Positions 50,662 to 59,389 are shown, numbered from the stretch's first letter. The stretch is DNA of 64,000 nucleotides from Pedobacter sp. FW305-3-2-15-E-R2A2 (GCF_038446955.1 NZ_CP151803.1:4340001-4404000), one strand, 5' to 3'. Made by a program: numbers and translations. Notes: generated by a model from the sequence alone, not told the origin.

Positions 50662-51504
50662 TTACAAGTATAATATGTATTTTAAATTTCCGGTGTTAAA
50701 AACCGGTATATAATCATTTTCCAGAAGGAATAGTTCTTGCTCCTCTTTTTTCAGATCCTTCATCCCGGCCTGAAGCGCTACCGGTAGCCGATGCGTAAAA
50801 CTCCTTTTATGCGCTGTTCGGTTTAACCAGATGGCGACGGCCGGAGATTCTGCCACAAGTTTAAAGCCCGACAAATCGTAGGCATTGCCTAAAGACCAGT
50901 CTTTATCGGCATAACTCATCAGGTCGTTTGGCTTCACCAGGTTAATAAAGTGTTTTAGCAATTTACTGAAACCGCCGGTAACTGTAAAACCAATGAGGCT
51001 CGCAAAACGGATCAGCTCATAAGACCGATAATCCGGGGCAATCCTGTTCATCGGTCTTCCGCCACTGAATAAAGCCACAGCGACCATCTGACCTTCTATA
51101 TGCAATGCGAATTTATATTTAGCTTTTGCGGAGGCTTGTAAATGGTTCTCTTTGAGAAAAGCATCGGCCTCTGCCTGATTGATCACAAGCACCTTTGCTT
51201 TACGCCCATGAAGTGTTTTATTCAATCCGAGAATGGAACCAATCCTACCCAATACCTGATTTCTTCTGGTTTTCCAGATGTCTTCCCATAAATGAACGAG
51301 GTAAATGTTTTTCGTTTGATAGTCCGCTTGAAGAGCGACCAATTTTTCAGGATCAATGTCCCGCTGTAAAGAAACCATGTTGACTGCAACCTGCCCCTTA
51401 TCCAGCAAGACCAGCGTTTGCCGTCCGTCTTCTTTAAAGGCAATGCCTTTTTCCTGTAATGCGGCAATGAAATCCAATTGCCAATCTGCTGTTATGCTAC
51501 CCAA
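50662..51504 (-). CDS. Unnamed 280-residue protein: N-terminal endonuclease-like part plus phage-type GNAT-like C-terminal domain
   Basis: It starts with TTG at 51504. The N-terminal half (about 1-115), with KNIYLVHLWEDIWKTRRNQVLGRI, resembles the Vsr/Hef-like endonuclease-associated segment of phage proteins. The C-terminal half (about 120-240), with HIEGQMVAVALFSGGRP, YRSYELIRFASLIGFTVTGGFSKLLKHF and DLMSYADKDWSLGNAYDLSGFKLV, matches a domain common in phage and plasmid hypothetical proteins. I know no experimental function. It overlaps the DUF1801 gene by 13 bases and abuts miaA, so it is locked in a host operon. The family resemblance is from memory and unverified. Confidence 0.65.
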   Translation of the reverse strand: MGSITADWQLDFIAALQEKGIAFKEDGRQTLVLLDKGQVAVNMVSLQRDIDPEKLVALQADYQTKNIYLVHLWEDIWKTRRNQVLGRIGSILGLNKTLHGRKAKVLVINQAEADAFLKENHLQASAKAKYKFALHIEGQMVAVALFSGGRPMNRIAPDYRSYELIRFASLIGFTVTGGFSKLLKHFINLVKPNDLMSYADKDWSLGNAYDLSGFKLVAESPAVAIWLNRTAHKRSFTHRLPVALQAGMKDLKKEEQELFLLENDYIPVFNTGNLKYILYL

Positions 51505-51872
51505 TCCTTTTCCTTATATAACTTATACCCTTCTGCCAATGCACTTTCTATCATCGACAAAAGTTCTTCATCCAGCTCTTTGATATGAAAGCAAGACTTT
51601 CCTTTTAACAATTTTAACAACTTCGGATTAAAAACGGTCTTCATCTCCGGCTCGGCATAAACCGGCATATAATAAAATCCAACATGGTTCTTTTGAATGA
51701 CCACGCTGGCAAAAAACACTTCTGTTCTTTTACGGCCTTCGATCACTACATTTTTATCACTCCACAACTCGTATACGGTTTCGCTATTCACGCGGTTGCT
51801 GAATCCTAAAGTTGCATAAGGCTGTAATGTCGCCCTGATTGTTTGAAATATTTCTACAAAATCCGTTTTCAT
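51492..51872 (-). CDS. DUF1801/YdhG-like protein
   Basis: A 126-residue soluble protein. The start at 51872 (MKTDFVEIFQTIRATLQPYA) is preferred, since the longer frame enters non-coding repeat sequence. The YdhG/DUF1801 fold is suggested by FFASVVIQKNHVGFYYMPVYAEPEMKTVF, LLKGKSCFHIKELDEELLSMIESALAEGYKLYKEKDWV. Its function is unknown. It heads a three-gene run with the GNAT-like gene (13-base overlap) and miaA. Confidence 0.8.
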   Translation of the reverse strand: MKTDFVEIFQTIRATLQPYATLGFSNRVNSETVYELWSDKNVVIEGRKRTEVFFASVVIQKNHVGFYYMPVYAEPEMKTVFNPKLLKLLKGKSCFHIKELDEELLSMIESALAEGYKLYKEKDWVA

Positions 51873-52044
51873 GAGCATAAGGTTTATTTGAATAACAGGT
51901 TTTCCCAGATATTGTTTAGCACGCTGCAACAGAAAAAATAAAATCAGGGTCTCCTGAAGCAATGGGTAAAAATACAGAAAATAAGGGAAAGATGAAGATC
52001 GTCCAACTCCTGTCCGGTTCTCCTTCGGTCCTTGTTCGACCATC

Positions 52045-52160
52045 ACAGTTAACTGGAACGTCCCATGGACGTATCAGGAACGTACCAGGAACGTCTTTTG
52101 AAACGAAAAGATGTTCCTGGTACGTTTCCGGGAGATCTTTAGGAGGTCCCGGTTAACTGT
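52045..52160. repeat. 116-bp imperfect inverted repeat with phased GGAACGT units
   Basis: The inner arms 52079-52099 and 52106-52126 are 21 bp each with one mismatch around a 6-base loop. The outer arms begin and end with ACAGTTAAC / GTTAACTGT and are partly decayed. The left arm holds GGAACGT or GGACGT at 52055, 52067, 52077 and 52088, a 10-12 bp period. No ORF crosses it convincingly. The surrounding gap 51873-52191 holds nothing else recognisable. It could be a MITE-like or REP-like element, a structured RNA or an array of protein sites. Confidence 0.7.
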
Positions 52161-52191
52161 TATATACCTGGGAAGACAGTAGGAGAACAGG

Positions 52192-53268
52192 TTAATCAAG
52201 ATACCATTTACTGGATGGATAGGATTGACCTAAGATTAAAGGCTCTCCCAGCATGGGTGTAGTTAGCTGAAACCCTTCTTCTTCGGCCTTTTTAACCGCC
52301 CTGATGATGGGCTCATTCCAATCGTGCGTCGCGAGTGTAAATTTACCCCAATGTACCGGAAGCAAAACTTTTGCTTTCAAATCTATGGCCGCCTGAACCG
52401 TTTGTTCCGGAAACATGTGAATAAGTGGCCAATTCACATTGTACTGCCCACATTCCAGGATGGCAAGATCAAAAGGACCATACTGTTCCCCGTCGGCTTT
52501 GAAATGGCTGTCGTAACCGGAATCGCCACCCAGGTATAATTTATGTTGAGGGGTCTGAAGGATGAAAGCAGACCAGAGCGATTGGTTTCGTTTAAATTTC
52601 CTTCCTGAAAAATGACGGGCCGTTCTGGCCAGAAATTTCAGTCCGCCAATTTCCTTCTCTTCGCCCCAGGCCAGCTCTGTAATTTTCTCTGCAGCAACTC
52701 CCCAGCGTTCCAGATGTGCACCTACCCCTATAGAGGTAATGAAATGTTTGGTCTTGTCTTTTAGCTTCAGTATACTTTGGTAGTCAAGGTGATCATAATG
52801 GTCATGGCTGATCAATATCAGGTCCAGATCAGGAAAGTCTTCTGCTTTGATAAAACCCGTGCCTTCATAATTCTTTGTTCCGATAAAAGAGAAAGGAGAA
52901 GTTCTTGAACTGAATACCGGATCTACCAGGATCTTAATATCATCTATCTGCAACAGATAAGAAGAATGTCCAAACCAGGTAATCTTTATCCCTTCAACCG
53001 TTGAAAAATCAGGCGTCAGAAACGGAAGCGCTTTCGCAGGCCTTCCATTTTTATTTCCCTTCAGCATACCAAGGATGATGTCCCAATAAGTGACCCCCTC
53101 CGGCAATGTTGGCGTTAAAGAACGGTTTGTCAATTCTCCCTGCCCGTAATTCTCGAGGGTTTTAATCTTCGTCAGCCGTTCCTGCTCTGGCAAACTTCCA
53201 AAGACCGGTAAGTTTAGCGCCCAAAAGCTAAACCCGATCAATGCAACAATTATGATAAGCACATACAT
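52192..53268 (-). CDS. Membrane-anchored metallo-beta-lactamase-fold hydrolase (UlaG/NAPE-PLD-like)
   Basis: A 358-residue protein with an N-terminal membrane anchor (MYVLIIIVALIGFSFWAL). The MBL domain (about 85-330) has the metal motif LISHDHYDHLDYQS, ITWFGHSSYLLQI, GGDSGYDSHF and a late LLPVHWGKFTLATHDW. This Lactamase_B_2 subclass includes N-acyl-phosphatidylethanolamine phospholipase D and UlaG; PVFSSRTSPFSFIGTKNYEGTG fits the former. The substrate is unknown, and a phospholipid-type substrate is plausible. It is the last gene of a minus-strand run, 17 bases after topB. Confidence 0.9.
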   Translation of the reverse strand: MYVLIIIVALIGFSFWALNLPVFGSLPEQERLTKIKTLENYGQGELTNRSLTPTLPEGVTYWDIILGMLKGNKNGRPAKALPFLTPDFSTVEGIKITWFGHSSYLLQIDDIKILVDPVFSSRTSPFSFIGTKNYEGTGFIKAEDFPDLDLILISHDHYDHLDYQSILKLKDKTKHFITSIGVGAHLERWGVAAEKITELAWGEEKEIGGLKFLARTARHFSGRKFKRNQSLWSAFILQTPQHKLYLGGDSGYDSHFKADGEQYGPFDLAILECGQYNVNWPLIHMFPEQTVQAAIDLKAKVLLPVHWGKFTLATHDWNEPIIRAVKKAEEEGFQLTTPMLGEPLILGQSYPSSKWYLD

Positions 53269-53285
53269 AGGCTGTTTATTAAATT

Positions 53286-55157
53286 TTATGTTGCAGCAGG
53301 TGCTTCCGCAGGTTTTTCTTCCTTCGGCGGACTTAATTTCGCAGCCAGGCCATTTCCTGCCAGCAACATCTCATGAGTAATTGCTTTGGTATATTCTGTA
53401 ATCTCTGCTTTAAAATCAGCTACAGAGGCGCCCGACCGAATTTCTTCCAATCTTTTCTCCCACTGTCCGGTCAATTCTGCCTGTGCAATTTTCTGGTCTT
53501 TCACCACATCATATACCGCAAGTCCTTTCGGAGTCGGCACCAGATTTCTCTTTTCCCGAAGGATGTATTCCCTGTTAATCAGCGTTTCAATAATGGAAGC
53601 CCTGGTAGCCGGAGTTCCCAGCCCACTGTCTTTCATTGCATAACGCAGTTCCTCATCCTCGATATCCTTGCCTGAGGTTTCCAGTGCCTTAAGTAACGAA
53701 GCTTCATTGTACATCGGTTTTGGCTTGGTCTGTTTTTCCATAAAGGCTTTATTGACCACCGGCAATTCCTCTCCTGCTTTTACCTTAGGTAAAGAAGGGT
53801 TTTCCTCATCTTTTTTCTCTTCATCATTTTCGTTGAACACCGCCCTCCAGCCAGCAGAACGGATTACGGTTCCATTGGCAATGAATACAGAACCTGATTC
53901 CACAGATATTTTGGTGATCTCTTTCACACATTCCTGATGAAATGCTTCCAGCATACGGCCCACGACCATGTCATAGATTGCCTGTTTATCTCCACTCAGC
54001 TGATAAGCCGACTCTCCGGTAGGAAGAATCGCATGGTGATCCGTTACTTTTTTGGCATTTACACTTCTCTTGCTCAATTTCGCGGTACTCAGGAACTCTG
54101 CCTGTTTACCGAAATCTTTATGTTCTTTTAATTTATCAATCAGATTGGGTACGCCTGCAAAAACATCGTCGCCGATATACCTGCTCCCGGTACGGGGATA
54201 AGTAACCAATTTACTCTCATACAAGCCCTGTAACAAGCTAAGTGTCTGATCGGCAGTAAAACCCTTACGCTTGTTTGCTTCCTGCTGTAAACTACTTAAA
54301 TCATGCAACAGCGGAGGCGGCTCTTTTCTTGGTTTGGCTTCCACGCTGAGGATTTTACCTCCGTTAGGGAAACCACCTGCCACATCCTGAATCTGATCAA
54401 ATAAGCCCTGTGCCTCTTCCTTGTTGTTAAAGTTACTTACAGAAATGGCCTTAAAGAGCTGTCCGTCTTTATCCAGTTGGATGGCCAGTTGGTAATAAGT
54501 CTGCGGAACAAAGTTCTTAATTTCCAGAAAACGGGAGCAAATCATCGCCAGTGTAGGGGTCTGCACCCTTCCAAGCGACAACACGGAGCGGTTCCCTGCA
54601 GATATACTCAGGGCCTGTGTAGCATTCATGCCCACCAGCCAATCAGACTCAGACCTGCAATGTGCGGAATTGAATAAAGTATCGTAATCCGTACCCGGTT
54701 TAAGGTTGCGGAAGCCCTCTTTGATAGCCTCATCAGTTTGAGAGGAAATCCAGAGCCGCTTAAAAGGCTTTTTACATTTCAGAAAATAATAGATATAGCG
54801 GAAGATCAGCTCGCCTTCCCTCCCGGCATCCGTCGCAACGATAATCTCCGTCGCCTCATCAAAAAGCATTTTTATGATGTCCAGTTGCTTTCTTACTCCC
54901 GGATCTTCTACCAAGCCGTCTTTCGTCTTGATTTTGCGGATCGCCAGTTTAAATTTCTTGGGCAGCATTGGCAAATGTTGCCTTCTCCATCCTATAAAAC
55001 CATATTCCTGTGGTGGAGCCAATTGAAGTAAATGCCCAAAGGCCCAGGTAAAAGAATACCCGTTTCCTTCAATATATCCATCTTTTCTTGTTGTAGCACC
55101 GAAGACTTTCGCCAACTCACGCCCTACAGAGGGTTTTTCTGCAATTACAATCTTCAT
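53286..55157 (-). CDS. topB: DNA topoisomerase III
   Basis: A 623-residue type IA topoisomerase. The Toprim domain begins MKIVIAEKPSVGRELAKVFGA, with ATDAGREGELIFR as the acidic Mg site. The central domain has the catalytic Tyr in LVTYPRTGSRYIGDDV, and GLGTPATRASIIETLINREYI follows. There is no C-terminal zinc region. It decatenates DNA with RecQ-type helicases; recQ itself is 25 kb away. Its start lies 2 bases after the HDAC-like gene stop. Confidence 0.95.
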   Translation of the reverse strand: MKIVIAEKPSVGRELAKVFGATTRKDGYIEGNGYSFTWAFGHLLQLAPPQEYGFIGWRRQHLPMLPKKFKLAIRKIKTKDGLVEDPGVRKQLDIIKMLFDEATEIIVATDAGREGELIFRYIYYFLKCKKPFKRLWISSQTDEAIKEGFRNLKPGTDYDTLFNSAHCRSESDWLVGMNATQALSISAGNRSVLSLGRVQTPTLAMICSRFLEIKNFVPQTYYQLAIQLDKDGQLFKAISVSNFNNKEEAQGLFDQIQDVAGGFPNGGKILSVEAKPRKEPPPLLHDLSSLQQEANKRKGFTADQTLSLLQGLYESKLVTYPRTGSRYIGDDVFAGVPNLIDKLKEHKDFGKQAEFLSTAKLSKRSVNAKKVTDHHAILPTGESAYQLSGDKQAIYDMVVGRMLEAFHQECVKEITKISVESGSVFIANGTVIRSAGWRAVFNENDEEKKDEENPSLPKVKAGEELPVVNKAFMEKQTKPKPMYNEASLLKALETSGKDIEDEELRYAMKDSGLGTPATRASIIETLINREYILREKRNLVPTPKGLAVYDVVKDQKIAQAELTGQWEKRLEEIRSGASVADFKAEITEYTKAITHEMLLAGNGLAAKLSPPKEEKPAEAPAAT

Positions 55158-55159
55158 AA

Positions 55160-56059
55160 TTATTCAAAAATATCTAAACAAATTTTAAATGTATTACAAT
55201 GTGCCTCCACAATGTCTTTTATGTTTGGAGAATAACCTCCACCCATGCTTACCTGTACCGGCAAGTTGTGGTCTTTGCAAAATTGCAATACTTTCCTGTC
55301 CCGTTCTTTACAGCCCTCTTTTGATAAAGCCAGCTTGCCCAGCTTATCGCTTTCCAATACATCTACGCCCGACAGGTAGAATACGAAATCCGGCTGATGT
55401 TCCAAAAGCAACGGAAGCGTTTTTTCCAGTCGCTGCAAGAACTGTTCATCAGTCATCCCATCCTCCAAAGGAATGTCCAGGTCTGACCTTTCCTTTCTAA
55501 AAGGGAAATTTTTATCCCCATGCATAGAAAACGTAAACACCCGGTCTTCATTATAAAAAATTTCTGCCGTTCCATTTCCCTGATGAACATCTAAATCTAT
55601 GATTAAGATCCTCGATGCCAATCCAGTATTCAACAGGTAATTTGCCGCAATCGCCTGATCGTTCAGCAAACAAAACCCTTCTCCCCAATTGCTCCCAGCA
55701 TGATGCGTTCCTCCGGCCACATTAAAGGCAATCCCATTTGCTTGAGCATAGACCGCCCCATCAATAGTTCCCTGGGCAATCCTCATTTCCCTTTCCAGCA
55801 GCTGTGCCGTTAAAGGAAAGCCAATGCGCCTCTGTTCCCTTGCCGGAAGGCTCAGATCCCGAAGCTGTTCCCAGTATCCCAGATCATGACTTAACAAAAT
55901 GGCTGCTTCTGAAACCCGCTCAGGCGCAAACAAATTGGAAGCACTGATGACGCCTTCGTACAACAACTGTTCCGGGATCAGTTCATATTTGATCATTGGA
56001 AAGCGGTGTCCTTCAGGTAAAGGATGCGCAAATAAATGATGCCAGGCAATCTTGACCAT
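55160..56059 (-). CDS. Histone deacetylase-family (AcuC-like) amidohydrolase
   Basis: A 299-residue arginase/deacetylase-fold enzyme. Zinc and active-site residues are present: the His pair in GGTHHAGSNWGEGFCLLND, Asp and His in IIDLDVHQGNGTAEIF, Asp in YLSGVDVLESD, and the Tyr in SMGGGYSPN. Bacterial members deacetylate acetyl-lysine or small acetylated amines. It abuts the bestrophin gene with no gap and is in a five-gene minus-strand run headed by kynU. Confidence 0.92.
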   Translation of the reverse strand: MVKIAWHHLFAHPLPEGHRFPMIKYELIPEQLLYEGVISASNLFAPERVSEAAILLSHDLGYWEQLRDLSLPAREQRRIGFPLTAQLLEREMRIAQGTIDGAVYAQANGIAFNVAGGTHHAGSNWGEGFCLLNDQAIAANYLLNTGLASRILIIDLDVHQGNGTAEIFYNEDRVFTFSMHGDKNFPFRKERSDLDIPLEDGMTDEQFLQRLEKTLPLLLEHQPDFVFYLSGVDVLESDKLGKLALSKEGCKERDRKVLQFCKDHNLPVQVSMGGGYSPNIKDIVEAHCNTFKICLDIFE

Positions 56060-56920
56060 TTAATTTAAGATCTCCCCTACATGTTTTTCAATGTTGTTAC
56101 AGATCTCGTCCACGGGCAAATCATTGGCATCCAAACCAAATGGATCTTCAATCTCTTCTGCGATCAGCTCTAAACTCGCCAGTACATACAAGATAAAAGG
56201 TACAATAGGAATAACAAAATAGCCCAGGCTAAACACCCATCCAAAAGGAAGCGTAATCACATAGATGAACAAGAATTTCTTGATAAAAGCACTGTAAGAA
56301 TAAGGAATTGGTGTTCTCTTAATGCGCTCACATCCACCACAGATATCTGTAAACTGATGAACATCTGCATTAAGTATAATCAATTGCTCCTGGCTGATCT
56401 TTCCTGCCGCCTGGAGATCAAATATCCGGCTGAAAATACTCGTTGCCACCTGGTTTGGAATGTGTTTTCCGCCATCCACTTCGATCAGCAGACTGTTCTT
56501 ACCAAAGTACTGCTTCTCCCTTAAATGTTCTTTTAACGCGAAAGCATATTTTGGAATGGCATAATCAAAAAACTCATTGTCTTCTTTACTCATTCTTAAA
56601 GCCTTGATCTTTATTGCAAAGTTCCGGCTGATATTGGTCAGGGCGCCAAGTAAGCGGCGGCCTTCCCACCACCTGTCGTAAGAGGTATTGGTCCGGAACA
56701 CCAGTAACATAGAGATCACAAAGCCAAGCAGGCTATGCATCATTCCAATATTTTTCACGTAGGAACTCTCCGAAAGCTTCAGGTAATTGAGCTCCAGATA
56801 AGCGATCGCTCCTGAGAAAACTGCCACGCTAATCATCAATGGCCATAATTTCCTGAAGGTATCTGCTTTATCGAAATGAAAGATAAAGGTGATCCAGTCT
56901 TTGGGATTATAGTTGATCAT
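56060..56920 (-). CDS. Bestrophin-family (UPF0187) membrane channel
   Basis: A 286-residue inner-membrane protein with four helices. Family features are LLGFVISMLLVFRTNTSYDRWWEGRRLLGALTNISRNFAIKI (about 65-105), YVITLPFGWVFSLGYFVIPIVPFILYVLASLELIAEEIEDPFG (about 215-265), and NDLPVDEICNNIEKHV. Bacterial bestrophins are pentameric ion channels, cation-selective in the Klebsiella example. It overlaps kynU by 4 bases (ATGA) and abuts the HDAC-like gene, so it is translationally coupled on both sides. Confidence 0.93.
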   Translation of the reverse strand: MINYNPKDWITFIFHFDKADTFRKLWPLMISVAVFSGAIAYLELNYLKLSESSYVKNIGMMHSLLGFVISMLLVFRTNTSYDRWWEGRRLLGALTNISRNFAIKIKALRMSKEDNEFFDYAIPKYAFALKEHLREKQYFGKNSLLIEVDGGKHIPNQVATSIFSRIFDLQAAGKISQEQLIILNADVHQFTDICGGCERIKRTPIPYSYSAFIKKFLFIYVITLPFGWVFSLGYFVIPIVPFILYVLASLELIAEEIEDPFGLDANDLPVDEICNNIEKHVGEILN

Positions 56921-58206
56921 CGGCGCAGCTCCTTACTAATTTTAAGCATCAGTTCTGCGCAGAGGAATACATCTTCGAAAGAGTTGTACATCGGAACGGG
57001 ACTTAAACGGATCACATTAGGTTCCCTCCAGTCGCCCAGCACATTGTGTGCTACCAGCTGTTGAAAGATTTCCTTCCCATCCTGTTTAGCTATGATGGAA
57101 ACCTGTGCACCACGGTCTTTTTCTTCCGCAGGCGTAATTACCTTAAACTGTTCTTCTCCAAGCGAGTTATTTACTTCATTTATAAGGTAAATCAAATAAG
57201 AAGTTAAAGTTTTACTTTTAGCTCTTAAAGGCTCAATAAACCCTGCTTTTTCAAAATTCAAAAGTGAGGCATGGTAGAGTGCCATGGGCATCACCTGTGT
57301 ACAACTGATCTGCCAGCCATCCGCACCTGCTTCAGGAACAAATCCCTTTTCCATCTTAAACCGTTGCTCCTCCTGATAACCCCACCATCCCGCAAAGCGG
57401 TTGAGCGTTTGATCTCCGAAATGTTTGTCGTGCACAAAGATTCCACTGATGCCACCCGGACCTGAGTTTTGGTATTTATAAGAACACCAGCAGGCAAAAT
57501 CTATGTTCCAGTCGTGCAGCTTCAAAGGCACATTTCCAGCGGCATGAGCCAGGTCAAATCCAACGATTGCACCAGCCGCATGACCTGCTTGAGTGATCGC
57601 TTCCATATCAAACCATTGTCCGGTGAAATAATTTACACCACCAAACAACACCAAGGCAATCTCCGCTCCATTTGCTGCGATCTCCGCTATAATATCTTCC
57701 GTTCTGAGGGTATACTCACCCGCTCTTGGACTCACTTCAATAATGGCATCCTTAGGATCAAAGCCATGAAAACGAACCTGGCTTTCGATCGCATACTGAT
57801 CGGAAGGAAAAGCACCGGCTTCCATGATAATTTTGAAACGGCTGCCTTTAGGTTTGTAAAAACTGACCATCAAAAGATGGAGATTTACTGTCAACGTATT
57901 CATCGGACAAACCTCCAATGGGGAGGCACCAACGATGGGCGCCATCAATTTTTTAAGCTCCTTATGGTAAAACATCCAGGGGCTCTTTCCTTCAAACCAA
58001 CCCTCCACGGCAAGGTTTTCCCAGTTACTCAATTGCAACTCCAGCACTTCACGCGCCGCTTTAGGTTGTAAACCTAAAGAGTTACCACACAAATAGATAA
58101 AAGGTTTTCCATTTTGTTGAGGAAACAAGAAATCGTTTCTCCTATCAGAAAGCAAATCGGCCTGATCCAGGCTTTGCGCAAAAGCTAAAGTGTTCTCAAA
58201 TTTCAT
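56917..58206 (-). CDS. kynU: Kynureninase
   Basis: A 429-residue PLP enzyme that cleaves kynurenine to anthranilate and alanine (or 3-hydroxykynurenine to 3-hydroxyanthranilate). The start at 58206 (MKFENTLAFAQSLDQADLL) follows the family; the upstream frame reads through a terminator. Motifs are FIYLCGNSLGLQPKAA, VGFDLAHAAGNVPLKLHDWNIDFACWCSYKYQNSGPGGISGIFVHDKH (PLP Lys in CSYKYQNSG) and GWWGYQEEQRF. No other kynurenine-pathway gene is in this window. It heads the run kynU, bestrophin, HDAC-like, topB, metallo-hydrolase. Confidence 0.96.
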   Translation of the reverse strand: MKFENTLAFAQSLDQADLLSDRRNDFLFPQQNGKPFIYLCGNSLGLQPKAAREVLELQLSNWENLAVEGWFEGKSPWMFYHKELKKLMAPIVGASPLEVCPMNTLTVNLHLLMVSFYKPKGSRFKIIMEAGAFPSDQYAIESQVRFHGFDPKDAIIEVSPRAGEYTLRTEDIIAEIAANGAEIALVLFGGVNYFTGQWFDMEAITQAGHAAGAIVGFDLAHAAGNVPLKLHDWNIDFACWCSYKYQNSGPGGISGIFVHDKHFGDQTLNRFAGWWGYQEEQRFKMEKGFVPEAGADGWQISCTQVMPMALYHASLLNFEKAGFIEPLRAKSKTLTSYLIYLINEVNNSLGEEQFKVITPAEEKDRGAQVSIIAKQDGKEIFQQLVAHNVLGDWREPNVIRLSPVPMYNSFEDVFLCAELMLKISKELRR

Positions 58207-58223
58207 TGTCTCAAATATCAATA

Positions 58224-58257
58224 AAAAAGGCAGATAAATAAACTTACCTGCCTTTTT
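58224..58257 (-). terminator. Terminator between the 3-methyladenine glycosylase gene and kynU
   Basis: Perfect 10-bp arms AAAAAGGCAG and CTGCCTTTTT. Read on the minus strand it ends the msrC-glycosylase unit and separates it from kynU. Confidence 0.85.
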
Positions 58258-58288
58258 GTTATCCACAACCTCTTTTTTTACAGGTTGG

Positions 58289-58894
58289 TCAGCTCCTTGG
58301 TTTACTCACATATTTATTGCCTTTGACATAATACCTCCAGGGTAATAAAGCATGATCTCCGGCATAATCAACCCCCACTCTTGGTCCCGCTACCGCTTCA
58401 CTAATGCTCCATTCAGGCAGCGCGTCCTCGATCCAGATCTCCTCTCCGGTAAGGTCTTTAGCATTCAGCAGACGATCGATTCCCAGGGCCTTCGCTAAAG
58501 CGCCAGGCCCGGCCGTGATATTGGGCTTCAGAACAGACATCCCTCTTCTTTCCATCATCAGCTCCAAACCCGTCAGTGGCTCCAGTCCGCGAATCAACAC
58601 GGCATGCGGTGTCGCCTCTGGCCCGGTCACGACATTAAACAGGTGATGAATTCCATAACAAAGGTATACATAAGACAAACCTCCGCTCTCGTACATCACC
58701 TTGGTCCGGTCTGTAAAACGCCCGCCGTAAGCATGAGATGCTTTATCCTCCACTCCTTTATAAGCTTCAGTCTCCACGATGATTCCACCGGTAACGGCTC
58801 CGTTGATGCGGGTAAACAATCGTTTTCCAAGCAACTGCAAGGCAAGCGCATTCACATCATCATTCTGATAAAAAGAAAAAGGCAATTTAGGCAT
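58289..58894 (-). CDS. DNA-3-methyladenine glycosylase (AAG/MPG type)
   Basis: A 201-residue DNA repair enzyme of the mammalian-type AAG family that removes alkylated and deaminated purines. Motifs are LLGKRLFTRINGAVTGGIIVETEAYKG, the catalytic Glu and Tyr region DKASHAYGGRFTDRTKVMYESGGLSYVYLCYGIHHLFNVV, and ITAGPGALAKALGI. Length is normal for bacterial members. Its start overlaps the end of msrC by 8 bases, so the two are co-expressed. Confidence 0.93.
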   Translation of the reverse strand: MPKLPFSFYQNDDVNALALQLLGKRLFTRINGAVTGGIIVETEAYKGVEDKASHAYGGRFTDRTKVMYESGGLSYVYLCYGIHHLFNVVTGPEATPHAVLIRGLEPLTGLELMMERRGMSVLKPNITAGPGALAKALGIDRLLNAKDLTGEEIWIEDALPEWSISEAVAGPRVGVDYAGDHALLPWRYYVKGNKYVSKPRS

Positions 58895-59375
58895 CCAGCA
58901 AACTAATTATTTCCTTTAAATATTTTGCATCAACCTCATCAAAATGAGCAAGATGTTCACTATCTACATCTAAAACACCAATCACTTCTCCGCCCTGAAA
59001 CAAAGGCAGAACAATCTCCGAACGGGATGCTGCAGCACAGGCAATATGACCGGGAAATTCCTCTACATCGGGAACGATCAGCGTCTCTCCCTGCAACCAC
59101 GATGTACCACAAACCCCTTTTCCCTTTTGAATTCTGGTACAGGCAACAGGCCCTTGAAATGGCCCTAAAACCAAGACCTCATTCTTCACCAGGTAAAAGC
59201 CTACCCAGAACCATCCGAACTGCTCTTTCAGCGCCGCAGCGATATTTGCCAGGTTTGCAACCTGATCGGGCTCCCCTTTTATTAAAGCCGCTATTTGAGG
59301 AATTAAGGAGCGGTATTGCGCTTCTTTACTGATATCTGTAACAATCTTTAAATCTTCTGCCATATCACGTTTCAT
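58887..59375 (-). CDS. msrC: Free methionine-(R)-sulfoxide reductase (GAF-fold fRMsr)
   Basis: A 162-residue GAF-domain enzyme that reduces free Met-R-sulfoxide. The three redox cysteines are Cys79 and Cys89 in PVACTRIQKGKGVCGTSW and Cys113 in HIACAAASRSEIVLPL. The IGVLDVDSEHLAHFDEVD end is family-typical. It is coupled by an 8-base overlap to a DNA alkylation-repair gene, giving an oxidative/alkylation repair pair. Translation may start at the second Met (59363). A TATCTTTG box reads toward it at 59397-59390. Confidence 0.93.
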   Translation of the reverse strand: MKRDMAEDLKIVTDISKEAQYRSLIPQIAALIKGEPDQVANLANIAAALKEQFGWFWVGFYLVKNEVLVLGPFQGPVACTRIQKGKGVCGTSWLQGETLIVPDVEEFPGHIACAAASRSEIVLPLFQGGEVIGVLDVDSEHLAHFDEVDAKYLKEIISLLDA

Positions 59376-59389
59376 TAGTATTTAACGCC

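Noticed and set aside
51873..52046. Upstream extension of the DUF1801 reading frame toward the inverted repeat
   Set aside because: The added residues are low-complexity and not family-like; the Met at 51872 fits the domain start.
55578..56370. TGATGAACATCT matches resembling the Crp/Fnr-like palindrome near 55585 and 56355
   Set aside because: Both lie inside coding sequence, have only one good half-site and are not near start codons.
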